Shown: piece by piece, positions 8,976 through 17,843 of the stretch
Position numbering within the stretch: position 1 is the stretch's first letter
Layout of the letters: each line of letters begins with the position of its first letter
Origin: Zygnema cylindricum
Taxonomy: Eukaryota > Streptophyta > Zygnematophyceae > Zygnematales > Zygnemataceae
DNA: 25,014 nt
Direction of reading: 5' to 3'
Assembly (NCBI GenBank): GCA_037447655.1
Contig: JBBHKE010000089.1
Location: forward strand, 290,679-315,692
Program-made: the position numbers and the translations under genes
Notes under the pieces: generated by a model
The model's input: only the letters and a program-made list of their open reading frames with translations
What the model was told of the DNA's origin: nothing
The model's database searches: none

Positions 8976-10561
8976 GATTTCTTGAATAAAGGGCAAATCT
9001 TGGGATTTGCATTGTGCAAATTAAAATATCTTTTAAGTAAATGCGTTGTGTTTTTTATTATTTTGTGCTTGTTAATTTTTTCGTAGGCAGAATTATTTTT
9101 GGTGCGATTTTGGGCAACATTTCCAACTCGGAAATATGTATATTGTTGCGGTGCCACAAAATGCATTGAAGGGCATTAAATTGTCTGGAATAAAATCGTC
9201 CATATAAAAAATATTGCTAGGCTATAATCTCTATAAAGCCTACACTTGTGATTGGTGTTCTCTACCCAACCTATACTTGTCTATTTCTTTTATTACTCAT
9301 TGAAGGTAGCGTTATCTGTGATGTCAAGATTCGAGTCAACTGTGCATGGCTTCGAGAAATCTCCCGATCGCTCAAAATAACGTCTCAAGCTATAGGTTAT
9401 AGTCCTAGATGGCGCCTTTGATAAGGTCGAAAGATCCAACTATCAATATTTGGTGTTTACTGTTTGGTTATTGCCACCCAAAAAGAGTTCACGCAATTTT
9501 TAGAGACGCTAACAACGTGAATAATTACTAGAAGGAAGCGATGAAAGATAGAGATGTGAGAGAAATTCGTGCAAAAAACACTTCGGTATGAGGATTAATA
9601 AGGAACTAACTACGAAATGTGACTCTACTTAAAACGTTTTCTAATGCTTTGGAGTTGCTACCCTCAACACACAAATTAATGGGGACGCATTAAATGAAGG
9701 AAGACGCTGATAAAGACTTTTTATCAAGATGGAACTTCAATAGAGGACTATACCTCACTCTACGCGAATCTTATTTTTCAAATTTAACGCGTTGATTTCA
9801 CCCTCCCTATCAATGTTTACAATAGAAACAACTTCAGCAATTGCTATTTTATAAACAACAACATCCTAACCATCTAAACAAGCATGCATTTTCTTGCACA
9901 TATAGTTAGTAAGTACAAAGATCTAATGTGGCATAATTTCAAATTAATGTCGTGAGTAGTTTTAGTACAAAAAAATTTACAAGTAAATATTTTTTGCATG
10001 TAAGTCATGGTAAGATCAATACTTCACTAGAATGCGCAAACTTTCTCAATGCCAAAGCGAATTTAAACTCAAGTTAAACATCAACCAGCTCACATTATAT
10101 AAATTGAATGCTCATGATCAAAACATAGAAACAAGATTTAAACCCAAAAAACACTCATATTAATTGTTACATATTGCTTCACATTGATTCTACATATCAT
10201 TCACTGAAAATACTAACTCCATCACAAGGTGCCTTTTTAACAAACCCGCAAGATTAATGTCAAAATCTAATTCTAGGAACGCCACAAACTGAAACTACTC
10301 GAAACAAAACACTTAAAAGTACTTTAAGACAAATGTAACTTGCGTGAAATGAAACTAGTAGACTTAACTCACACTAGAATAAACTACTATAATTTTTTTA
10401 CTAAAAGTGAAACAAAGCAAACCGTGTGCCTTAAACGTGCCCCCAAAGTACAAAACCAATATAAAAGGAAACAAGTGACGTAAATTGCAACAAAATTAAA
10501 CCGCACTAAATAGAACTATCATTACGACATCCACGTTAATTCCGACATTACAAATCCTAAA
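8976..10561. other. Gene-free stretch; includes the expected 3' LTR zones of both copia remnants
   Basis: No coding exon recognised. The part just below 10562 should be the 3' LTR of the minus-strand copia remnant: the strand reading downward starts TTTTAGGATTTGTAATG, close to a TGTTAGGATT-type LTR start. The distal LTR end is not recognisable. A plus-strand stretch near 9228-9300 has TATAAA and two similar phrases, CCTACACTTGT and CCTATACTTGT, with no clear meaning. Confidence 0.35.
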
Positions 10562-10562
10562 A

Positions 10563-10573
10563 TCCCCCCTCTT
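10563..10573 (-). other. Polypurine tract of a minus-strand copia remnant
   Basis: On the minus strand AAGAGGGGGGA directly precedes the putative 3' LTR start and follows the pol tail. It matches the polypurine tract that primes plus-strand synthesis in copia elements. Confidence 0.7.
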
Positions 10574-10599
10574 AATGTGGGGATTTGCAGTAACAGCTA

Positions 10600-10765
10600 A
10601 CCAAACTCAAATTAATCCTAGGTCTTCCTCTAAAAAAGATCTCATGCATTGCAAAAATTGTCAACATATCAATTGCCTCCTCAAAATTAGTAACAAATGA
10701 AATTTCCAAATCTTTATTCTTCACTAAATCTCTTACAAAATGTCACTATCCAAATACATGTACAA
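10600..10765 (-). pseudogene. C-terminal tail of copia pol (RNase H end)
   Basis: Reading the minus strand from about 10751: H-V-F-G-stop-stop-H-F-V-R-D-L-V-K-N-K-D-L-E-I, then S-F-V-T-N-F-E-E-A-I-D-M-L-T. This lines up position by position with the copia pol ending HIDIRYHFVRD...V.T...ADMLTK. Two sense codons are stops (TAG, TGA) where Arg-Tyr is usual. The polypurine tract follows about 30 bp later, as in intact elements. It shares the DMLTK-type ending with the plus-strand remnant at 8893 but is otherwise diverged. Confidence 0.8.
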
Positions 10766-11279
10766 ATGCTTTCAACTAAAGATTGCCCTTCTTATATTCT
10801 CTCGATTACCTCCATTAACATTCACTTCTCCTCCCATGACCTTCTTTTCACCCTCTTAAGAAATTGATGGCAAACTCTTATTGTTAGGTTGACTTTTCAA
10901 AGATAATTTAAAGCTCTCAAACTTATCATCACTCAAAACGGATCCGGAATCGAACTTTTTAGAACTGAAACCTTACCAAAATTCGGTTTTCGTTTTGGTG
11001 CCTCAAAACGAACGTCGTACTCGTTAGACGAATCCGCCACTTCGAACTCCTCCAAAATGTCTTCTTCTTCAAAATCCAAACTCTTTGTTGTTTGAAAATT
11101 CAATAGCCGCCTTCAAAATTTAGTGGAAGTCAACATTTCGTGACTCCACTACGTTTAGCATCACAGGATTAAAGATTTAATACTCATTAAAATTTGACCT
11201 ACGAAAACGAATCTCCAACAAAACGGGCTATATTTGCAGGTCTTACAGTTTTAATCGCTATAAACGGTCGCCCAAAAAC
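10766..11279 (-). pseudogene. Decayed linker between copia integrase and pol tail
   Basis: About 500 bp separate the integrase C-terminal part from the RNase H tail. An intact element would hold about 1.3 kb of reverse transcriptase and RNase H here, and none of their motifs is readable, so most was deleted. Acidic, Asp/Glu-rich minus-strand phrases near 11020-11080 may be the variable integrase-RT linker. Confidence 0.45.
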
Positions 11280-11606
11280 CCCAAATTTTAATATGCTGTA
11301 CGAACGAACCTCGTATAATTTTAAGATGCCTTACAGACGAAAGTCTTGCACTCCAACATTTCTCAAATGTCTTTAGGCCGATAGTGCAATCAACCTTCGA
11401 GTATAAACATAGTTACTCTTAACTATGGCTTCTCCCCAAAGTGAAACATTGGCCTCCGTGCTATGAAACATGACACGCACCATTTCTTGGAACAATCTAT
11501 TTTTTGAATCCAGATCGCTCATTCGGGCCAACGAGAGGAGGTCGTGCAACCATAAACGGATGGACCGGATATAGATAAACACGGAATGGGCGATTGGGGG
11601 AGTCAC
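11280..11606 (-). pseudogene. Copia integrase, C-terminal part of the catalytic core
   Basis: Minus strand: SKNRLFQEMVRVMFHSTEAN then VSLWGEAIVKSNYVYTRRL matches the copia integrase signature ERKNRTLLEMAR.ML......FWGEA...A.Y..NR. Downstream in another frame LKTFEKCWSARLSSVRHLKI matches KTPEE.WSGRKPSVSHLRVF. The catalytic Glu of the ERKNR block is not preserved (it reads DSKNR) and a frameshift lies near 11375. The N-terminal integrase, protease and gag are not seen above 11606, so this is a fragment of an element oriented opposite to the one at 6660-8975. Confidence 0.82.
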
Positions 11607-12284
11607 AAGAAGAAATTAGAGATGTAAAAGATGGAGAAAAAGGAGAGATATATCTAACAATTTCACAAGTAGACGGGAAAAATGATAGTCTTATAAGAGC
11701 TTGTAGCTTTCATGAATATTCCGTTGAAAATGTTACAAAGATTTGGACTTTGTAATAAAGACAATAGTATTATGTTTTGATCTCCTCCTAGATGTCTAAA
11801 ATGTTATTTGTGATTGATGGATGAAGGGTTGTATCTGTTTAGTCTGTTCTCAATGCTTTTGTACTTTTATGTTATGCACCTGCAATAAGAACACAATGTG
11901 GTCCAATAAAATAATATTTACACATTCGTGTCAGAGAAAAACATCAACACAAGTAGTAGTACACGGTGTAGCGTACTATTCGACGAGACTACGGATTACT
12001 TAACTTCAAATTTAGAGAGCATTGAAGATATGTGTGAATAAAAATTATCGCAAAATATCGTAATTTTTTCGATGTAGTAACGTATGAAACATTACGAGAG
12101 TATTGGATGTAGTGTTGTGTATCGAGAGGCTTTTGGCTATATAAGATATGCACTTATTTTTGGGTACTCGATAGTCGATATATTGCCTTGACATATCGCA
12201 AAGCTTAATAAATCAATATTTTACAGAAATATCGGGACGATATACCGATATATTTACATCACGATACATCGAAGCGGCGTTAGG
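11607..12284. other. Gene-free stretch with many ATATCG/CGATA motifs
   Basis: No gene found. From about 12045 to 12275 the motif ATATCG and its complement CGATAT recur many times (for example CGATAGTCGATATATT, ATCGGGACGATATACCGATA). Such motif-dense AT/CG patches are known from subterminal regions of plant DNA transposons, but no ends could be fixed. Confidence 0.4.
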
Positions 12285-12790
12285 CAGAGGTTGCAAAAGT
12301 CAAAATTTACGATACCTGAATCCGTAATTTTTTTTTTTTCAAAATCTGAACACCCAAAATCTGCCCGCGTTATGTCACGCTCCTAAATTGTTACCCGGTA
12401 CCCGATACGTGTTTATTAAAAAAAAAGTTAACCGAAGCTCGATTTCTTGCGACTACCCGTACCCGCCCGTACCCGAATAAGTACAAAATTAATGGTACAT
12501 CTCCATCATGCCTTCCACGATACCAAGAGTACAAAGTACAAAAATGTTGTATAGCATGGACACTACTATACTCTACTGCAGTGGAACGTACCTACGAAAC
12601 CTTCAATTTTTTTCGTTTTTTGTTTACCCGGCCGTACCCGAATTTGTTTTTTTTTTTTTTTAATCACCCGGCTGAATCCGGCCGAATCCGGCCGTCCCCC
12701 AAAATTTTAGCACCCGAATCCGTTCCGGATCCGACGTGGGCGAGTGGGTATGGGTCGGGTGCGGATTCGGGTACCCGATTGCGACCTCTG
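12285..12790. mobile_element. hAT-like non-autonomous element (MITE)
   Basis: The left end CAGAGGTTGCAA (12285-12296) and the complement of the right end CAGAGGTCGCAA (12790-12779) match at 11 of 12 bases. A little further in, ACCTGAATCCG on the left matches ACCCGAATCCG on the right. The flanking 8-mers GCGTTAGG (12277-12284) and ACGCTGGG (12791-12798) agree at five of eight positions; all three differences are transitions, as expected for a decayed 8-bp target-site duplication. The CAGRGG start and 8-bp duplication are hAT hallmarks. The interior is full of ACCCG, CCCGTACCCG and CCGAATCCGG motifs, usual for subterminal transposase sites, and has no transposase gene. It would depend on a hAT transposase from elsewhere. 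Confidence 0.72.
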
Positions 12791-13240
12791 ACGCTGGGTT
12801 GCAAAAGAAAATTCAAAAGCTCTCCCCCACTTCGCCGGTGCGGGCCCGGAGGAGGGTGGGGTCTAATTTTTCGTACGATTTTCCATACATTGTTTCAGTA
12901 GTATTAAGAGCGTACGGAATATCTAGAGGGTAACGAAGGCACGTGTGGATAAAATGCAGTGAATAAGTGTACTACACCTTGAATCGTTATTAGCGTATAG
13001 AAATTATTAGTGTAAAGAAAAAATTAGCGTCATTCATTTTAATTTAGTGCCAGGAGACGTGGCAGATTATGGTCCATGTCCTTAAATAGTGTAATTTATT
13101 ACATTTAAGGTATCAATGTCAAAATTTTGGGGTGCCCATATAGCGTACATAAGGCTAATAATGATTCACGGTTTACTGTGCTGTAAAATTGACGTGCAAA
13201 ATAGCTGCATTTTGTACGATGCACATTTTTATAGTTTTCT
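12791..13240. other. Gene-free stretch
   Basis: No gene recognised. A hairpin at 13080-13110 has 8-bp perfect outer arms (CCTTAAAT / ATTTAAGG) and a 5-bp inner stem (GTAAT / ATTAC). Confidence 0.4.
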
Positions 13241-13249
13241 AACGGTTTG

Positions 13250-13415
13250 ACGGGGAGAGGGAAGGAGGGAAGGAGGGGAAGATTATAGAACGGTGAGGGC
13301 GGAGGAGATGGAGGGGAAGAGGGAAGGGGAGAGTGAGAGGGAAGAGGTAGGGGGCGAGGGAGAGCGAGAAAGAGATGAAGAGAGAGAGAGGGGAGGAGGA
13401 GAGAAGTTGTGGAGA
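13250..13415 (+). repeat. Purine (GA)-rich tract
   Basis: About 165 bp almost purely G and A on the plus strand, with GGGA, GAGAG and GGAAGAG words. The open frame through it (Glu/Arg/Gly-rich) is a product of composition. Its mirror, a C/T tract, lies at 13679-13830. Confidence 0.85.
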
Positions 13416-13500
13416 GTTTCCTTGAGATACCATCCAAAAGTACAGAGATATGGTGAGTTTGGTTTTTCCTTTGTCTGTATATCCAGTGGAGTAATTTTTT

Positions 13501-13632
13501 TTTTTTGGTGTGAGCCCAATTTTTCAATCTTTTATATATTTTTGTTTTTTATAAAATTTCTTAAGTTTTTTTTTTTTTTTTTTTTGTTTTTTATAAAATT
13601 TCTTAATTTTTTTTTTTTTTTTTTTTTTTTGC
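13501..13632 (+). repeat. Poly-T tracts with a direct repeat of period 42
   Basis: The phrase TTTGTTTTTTATAAAATTTC and the TTAA after it occur at 13541-13564 and again at 13583-13606, separated and followed by long T runs. It is low-complexity DNA with no coding meaning. Confidence 0.8.
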
Positions 13633-13678
13633 ATTTTCGTGAAATCCGTCCTTTCCAAACTCTTCCTCGCCTTTACAA

Positions 13679-13830
13679 TTCCACTCTCTCCCTCTCTTTC
13701 CGTTTCGCTCCCCCCCTCCCCCCCTCTCCCCCCCTTCCCTCATCCCCCCCCACCAAACCCTTTGCCTTTCCACTTCCTTCCGCTTCCTCTCTCCCTCTCC
13801 CTCTCTCTTTCTCTCTGCACTTCTCCTTCT
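13679..13830 (+). repeat. Pyrimidine (CT)-rich tract
   Basis: About 150 bp almost purely C and T, with long C runs and (CT)n. Together with the purine tract at 13250-13415 it forms an imperfect inverted composition. It directly precedes the TAGGGTTT cluster, as in many plant 5' leader regions. Confidence 0.85.
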
Positions 13831-13868
13831 TTCCACCAATTAGGCCTTTTTTCTGGTTTACAACTTAT

Positions 13869-14180
13869 TTAGGGTATCGTAGTGCTAGATTAGGGTTTTT
13901 CTAGGAGTTTTGGCAAGGAATTCTTTAAGGTTTTTGAGGGTTTTGAGGGTTGAAAGTGTCTTTTAGGGTTTTTTCCGGGGTTTTTTTTTGGGTTTTCTTT
14001 AAGATATTTTTAGGGTTTTTCTAAGATAAATTCAGGGTTTATTTAAAGGGTTTACGGAGACAATTAGGGTTTTTATTTTTGCAGCTTGTAAAATACTTTT
14101 ATAATATTTTATACTTTTACTTTTCTCCTCGAAATTAGGGTTTGGGAGCCTTTTTTTTTTTTTTTTTGAGGGTTTGATTC
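13869..14180 (+). promoter_or_regulatory. Cluster of TAGGGTTT (telobox-like) motifs
   Basis: Exact TAGGGTTT occurs at 13891, 13964, 14011, 14065 and 14136, with further variants (GAGGGTTTT, TCAGGGTTTA, AAAGGGTTTA). The unit is the plant telomere repeat TTTAGGG; its short form AAACCCTA is the telobox of promoters of ribosomal and cell-cycle genes (established). Irregular spacing and T-rich filler argue against a true telomere array. It may be an interstitial degenerate telomere-like stretch or, with the CT tract before it, a promoter/5' leader of a gene on the plus strand, though no coding exon follows that I can recognise. Confidence 0.5.
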
Positions 14181-14189
14181 GAAATTTTT

Positions 14190-16142
14190 AGGTTTTTTTT
14201 TCATAAATTATCTTATCTTGTGGTGTTGCCTTGCCTTGACCGACATAATTGGCATCATATGGGTTTAACTTATTACTAGAACAGCATCGTGCTTTATTTT
14301 GCAGTTCGCAATTTTCATTCAATGAAGTATTCCGACAATCTGACAGTTTTGTCCTTTTGAGGACCATAGTAGGGTAAAAAGGTGAACCGTTAGCGACATT
14401 TTTTGAAGGGTGCACTTCAATTTTTCGTTCGACTTTGATTAAAAAAAATTGTAACGAATTGATAAAAGAGTAAGGATGGTCTTAAACACGTAAGAGCCTC
14501 AAGCCAGTTTTATGCTTAAATCACTCATTTTATCCTTTCTCCTCTCTCCAATGAGTCTCTTAATGCTTTTAACCAATCCACCTCTCCAAGAATGAATGAA
14601 TAAATATCTGTTTTGTATTTTTTAACCATAATAAAAAATATTAACCCTATGATATTATTGTTGAAAAAGGGAATCAGAGGGGGTTTTGCATTTGCCACAT
14701 ATTATTAGCCAAGTATTCCCAAATGGTGAACATTGTTATATTGAATGGAAAGATTGTGACCAATCATAAAGAAACTTAAAAGGGTTAGACATACATTGTT
14801 GCAATTGCATTTTTGGGTTACGGCGTACAATTTTGGGTTTACACGAGGTTGGAATCGTCCGTTGATTGTTGTTTTAAAACTGGGTCGGTTTAAGCTTTCA
14901 GTTTGAGTGATTATTGGTCCTTGTAAACATCAAATTTATCATTGCATCATCAGCATCACAAATTAACATCAAGATTTCATTGCTGTACTAGTTGTAATGC
15001 CACAATATCTCATGTAGTGCAGTCATGTTTCAGTCCATGTATAGCAACAAAAAACCTAATTCGACTAGTATCATTATTATCTCTTGAAGCGTTTGGACTA
15101 CAAGAGGCAGTTAAAATTCACAAAAGAAAAATAGATATTGGAAAAATTCCTCTTAAGCACATGCAACCATAACAAACCCACAACTATAACTACAACAAAA
15201 TTAAAAAGAAATTGAAAAGCTAAACATAGTAACGCCAATTGCTTAACAAACGAAAATCGCTTGCTAAATTTTCATATAGTACACGACGAATCATTTATAG
15301 TATGCCCCATTTTGTTTCTCTTTAATCCGTCCACACATCCATCTTCTCCTCCCACCCCTTCCTTTTTTCCTCTACCTATCTAGGCAGGTTTAGTTTTGTG
15401 TTTTCCCATTCACGTTTCGACCTATGCATATCTTAAGTCACTCAAGAATGTTTGTACTTTACAGGTCATCATAATAGATTTCAACAAACTTACCTGAATC
15501 AAAATCCTAACTTAAAAACCAATACAAAAAAAGAACAAAATGCAATAACAAAAGCTAGATCAAGGCTATTTTTCATGTCGAGTAGCTTTAAGAGCGACTA
15601 ACCACCCCAAGTTCCCAAAGGGAAATCGTAAGGGAGTTCCAACAACACTAAAGTATAGACTCTTTTAGGAAGCCAACATCACTAATATCAATAGTTTAGA
15701 TGCTAGCAAAAACTTTTTTTTTTTTTAAATCTAAGCTTTCATAAGTCTCAACTAATTTAGAGTAAACTGTAGCACTCTTGACACTCAAATTTTCTGCATG
15801 CTAAGCTGCAGGGGCCAGCTCTAGTAACGCAAATATAGGAATTTCCGCTTGCCCGTAGCGTGTCCAGAAATCTGCTTGTACATGCTCTAGTGTTGAGGGA
15901 TTTAAACGTGTGAGGTTTTTTAAAGGATTTTTTCACACTCGCGCAACCATCGGTTGGTTACAATCTCGAGTTCCGTTGCGGTTTCTCATTACTAGTCCCA
16001 AATCTCCTTCTTTGAGGCAAACCTGGTCACAAACATACAAGAAAAAGTTTTTTTTTATTCATTAACGATGCACAAATGTGTTAGTTCTGCTGACAAATTT
16101 TGGAACTAAACAATGAAGCAGAAGACCTACCAATTTCCACTA
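14190..16142. other. Gene-free stretch, no recognised content
   Basis: AT-rich sequence without a recognisable exon. Open frames at 14188-14415 (minus) and 14942-15172 (plus) have ordinary amino-acid content but match nothing I know and lack splice or start context. At 15909-15939, GTGTGA and TCACAC face each other across a 19-nt AT-rich loop. Confidence 0.4.
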
Positions 16143-16374
16143 TTAATAATAACATATCTCCTCATTGTAGCCTGCCGCAGTTGAGACACGACTGTCGATG
16201 CGTGAACAATATATTCCCACGTTGAGGGTGTAGAACTTCAGGACATGTTGGAGCTTCTCAACATCGGGATCCATACGATTTGAAATAATTGAGTTGCTTG
16301 TATCTTCTGGTTTGAATTCATAGTATTGTACACATGGCTAAGGGGTATGGATGATCGCCTCGCTTGATACACAC
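16143..16374 (-). CDS. Candidate 3' exon of the LysM gene, frame disrupted
   Basis: The acceptor TTCAATTTCAG lies just above 16374. Joined after the single base left by the exon at 16503-16608, it reads on from PAG as V-Y-Q-A-R-R-S-S-I-P-L-S-H, giving the I-P-L that normally closes a LysM domain, and is open to TGA at 16238-16240. A second frame one base off, from 16337 to TAA at 16145, reads P-C-V-Q-Y-Y-E-F-K-P-E-D-T-S-N-S-I-I-S-N and on for 44 more residues with coding-like composition. LysM domains are often followed by a Pro-Cys pair, so the true protein may have gone IPL then PC, with a one-base frameshift here. Pseudogene decay, a misread splice site or chance are all possible. Confidence 0.4.
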
Positions 16375-16502
16375 CTGAAATTGAACGCAGTCCATTGAAT
16401 GAGAAAATCAATTTTTATCAGTGATGAGTATTTTATCAACACCAAAAAAGATTTAGTTCGTAGGAGTGCTTCGTCTAGCATTGAACAAAAAAAATCTCAA
16501 AC

Positions 16503-16608
16503 CTGCTGGAAAGGCTGAAGCTGGTAGCAGTGAAGGTGGGTTTGGTGAATTTAATCCAGAAAGAGCTGTTATATTAAACATTTTTTGGATCGAATCACAA
16601 CTGTCATC
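16503..16608 (-). CDS. LysM domain exon (second LysM)
   Basis: The acceptor is a T-rich tract ending TTTGCAG; the donor is GCAG|GTTTGA. The exon begins in phase 0 and ends one base into a codon. It reads D-D-S-C-D-S-I-Q-K-M-F-N-I-T-A-L-S-G-L-N, then S-P-N-P-P-S-L-L-P-A-S-A-F-P-A. Joined to the exon before it the domain starts CTVRE|DDSCDSI...FNIT, matching the LysM pattern (YTVxxGDTCxSIAxxFNITxxxLxxLNP). LysM domains bind N-acetylglucosamine polymers such as chitin, peptidoglycan or lipo-chitooligosaccharides outside the cell; in plants they occur in symbiosis and immunity receptors. The Cys residues suit an extracellular protein. Confidence 0.65.
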
Positions 16609-16823
16609 CTGCAAAAAAAAAAAATAGTCCAACATTAATTGTTTCGCTAAGAAACATAAAACTGATAAAGAAAGACGAATGTCCACGAAATAATGAGACA
16701 CATACGATAAGCAACATTGTTCACCCATGAATGAAGAACAGAATTGGGCAATGGTCATACAGGAGTAAAACAGTTACACGTGGTTCTAAACGGTTCCTGT
16801 ACCCATACAATTGGGCGACTTAC

Positions 16824-16913
16824 CTCCCTCACAGTACAGGGAAGAGAGCAGTTGCGATAACCAGTTACATTGACAATTGTCCCCGACAGCAATGGGACGC
16901 TGCAATTAAGATT
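16824..16913 (-). CDS. LysM-protein exon (end of first LysM, Cys linker, start of second)
   Basis: A 90-bp exon, phase 0 at both ends, with acceptor TTCGCAG and a consensus donor GAG|GTAAGT. It reads N-L-N-C-S-V-P-L-L-S-G-T-I-V-N-V-T-G-Y-R, then N-C-S-L-P-C-T-V-R-E. The first part fits the end of a LysM domain (LNCSVPLLSGT...V). The C-x3-C segment fits the Cys-rich linker between LysM domains, and C-T-V-R-E begins the next LysM, completed in frame by the exon at 16503-16608. The clean splice sites, in-frame junction and preserved cysteines are the best evidence that this is (or recently was) a functional gene. Confidence 0.65.
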
Positions 16914-17250
16914 CTGCGAAAAAAAAAATATTATCAATCATCAGTTCATGAAGACTTAAGGTTTATGGATCTGTCATTTTATTTGATGTTGACTTAGGGA
17001 TTTATAGTGAAATTAGGTGAGTCACTTATAATTTCAACATTAATTATTTGGTTATGCATCTGTAACACTAAAGTAGGAAGGAATGAAATCAGTCTGTTTT
17101 ACGCCTTGCAATATCTCTTCCGGTATTTACAGGAGAAATCCATTTTTTTGTGACATAATAAGACATCCCAACGTACTTTTGACAGGAAAAAATCAGATTT
17201 TTCAGATCAGACCAGATTTTTTTCTGTTTTTTTTCTTTGCAAATACTGAC

Positions 17251-17319
17251 CGAGTAGAAGCCTTTCAAAGATAGATGACGAAATGTTCAACCCCAAATCA
17301 ACAATTTGGTTAATAGACC
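17251..17319 (-). CDS. Candidate exon with first LysM core
   Basis: The acceptor is TACATCAG and the donor CTCG|GTCAGT. The exon reads (G)-S-I-N-Q-I-V-D-L-G-L-N-I-S-S-S-I-F-E-R-L, matching the middle of a LysM domain (S-I-x-x-x-x-x-L-N-I-S-x-x-x-F-x-x-L). With the next exon it would give FERLLL|NLNCSVPLL, as expected for a whole LysM. However the donor used leaves one extra base, so this junction is out of frame as read; a different donor, a sequence change or a pseudogene would explain that. Just upstream, 17345-17400 holds a hydrophobic stretch (FFASLLLVLLFSW) like a signal peptide, without a clear ATG in its frame. Confidence 0.45.
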
Positions 17320-17648
17320 CTGATGTATATTGCGGAAAAACCTGAATTTTACCAGGAAAACAAAAGCACGAGTAACAAGCTAGCGAAAAAAACATGGCAA
17401 AATGTTTGTATTCCGAGAGAAATGGAGCTCCAAAGGTAAAAAAAATAAAAACAGAAATAGTTTATTAGCATGGTTTCAACATTCTTTTTAAAATTAGCTC
17501 CCAACACGCTATTTTTCAATGGCTTTATACATTCAACCTAAAAAAAAAACACCTGATTGGGCTTGTAAAACGAATTTTGTAATTTTTTTAAAAACGTCAC
17601 TATCACAGTGTAAGAACTTTTGGCAAATAAGAATAAAAGTATAATTTA

Positions 17649-17651
<3 letters not shown>

Positions 17652-17679
<28 letters not shown>
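17652..17679. repeat. (TA)n microsatellite
   Basis: About 14 uninterrupted AT dinucleotides, directly before a CT/GA inverted repeat. Confidence 0.95.
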
Positions 17680-17682
<3 letters not shown>

Positions 17683-17698
17683 TTAGGCATAAAATCTC

Positions 17699-17843
17699 CG
17701 TCTTTCTCTAAACCTCCCTCGTCTCTTCTTTTTCTTCCTCCCTCTCATTTTCTCACTCCCTCTCCCTCTCCTAGAGAGAGAGAGGCGCAAAGAGGGAGAG
17801 AAACGGGGAGAGAGGGAGAGAGAGAAGGAAAAGAGAGAAAGAC
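17699..17843. repeat. CT/GA inverted tract (near-palindrome)
   Basis: A pyrimidine-rich arm (17699-17772) meets a purine-rich arm (17773-17843) at CTAG. Near the centre CTCTCCTAGAGAGAG pairs almost perfectly, and the outer parts pair loosely because both are simple CT/GA sequence. It could form a hairpin or triplex. Minus- and plus-strand open frames here are composition artefacts. Confidence 0.75.

Larger units (their letters stand above)
16143..17319 (-). other. LysM-domain gene, overall span (four exons seen)
   Basis: Exons on the minus strand at 17319-17251, 16913-16824, 16608-16503 and 16374-16143 follow each other with introns of 338, 215 and 128 bp. The protein would have two LysM domains separated by a Cys linker and then a tail of unknown type. 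No kinase exon is seen below 16143, so it looks like a LysM receptor-like or secreted protein (LYM/LYP type) rather than a LysM kinase, unless further exons lie in the unassigned 14.2-16.1 kb stretch. The first exon with start codon was not identified. Confidence 0.5.

Noticed and set aside
13239-13904. Long frames (up to 203 codons) through GA- and CT-rich tracts on both strands
   Set aside because: Caused by low-complexity purine and pyrimidine tracts, which contain few stop codons; protein is Glu/Arg/Gly or Pro/Ser/Leu runs.
13869-14180. True telomere array
   Set aside because: TAGGGTTT units are irregularly spaced and separated by T-rich filler, not tandem TTTAGGG.
14188-14415. 75-codon minus-strand frame with normal composition
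   Set aside because: No recognised family, and no supporting neighbours; kept as unassigned.
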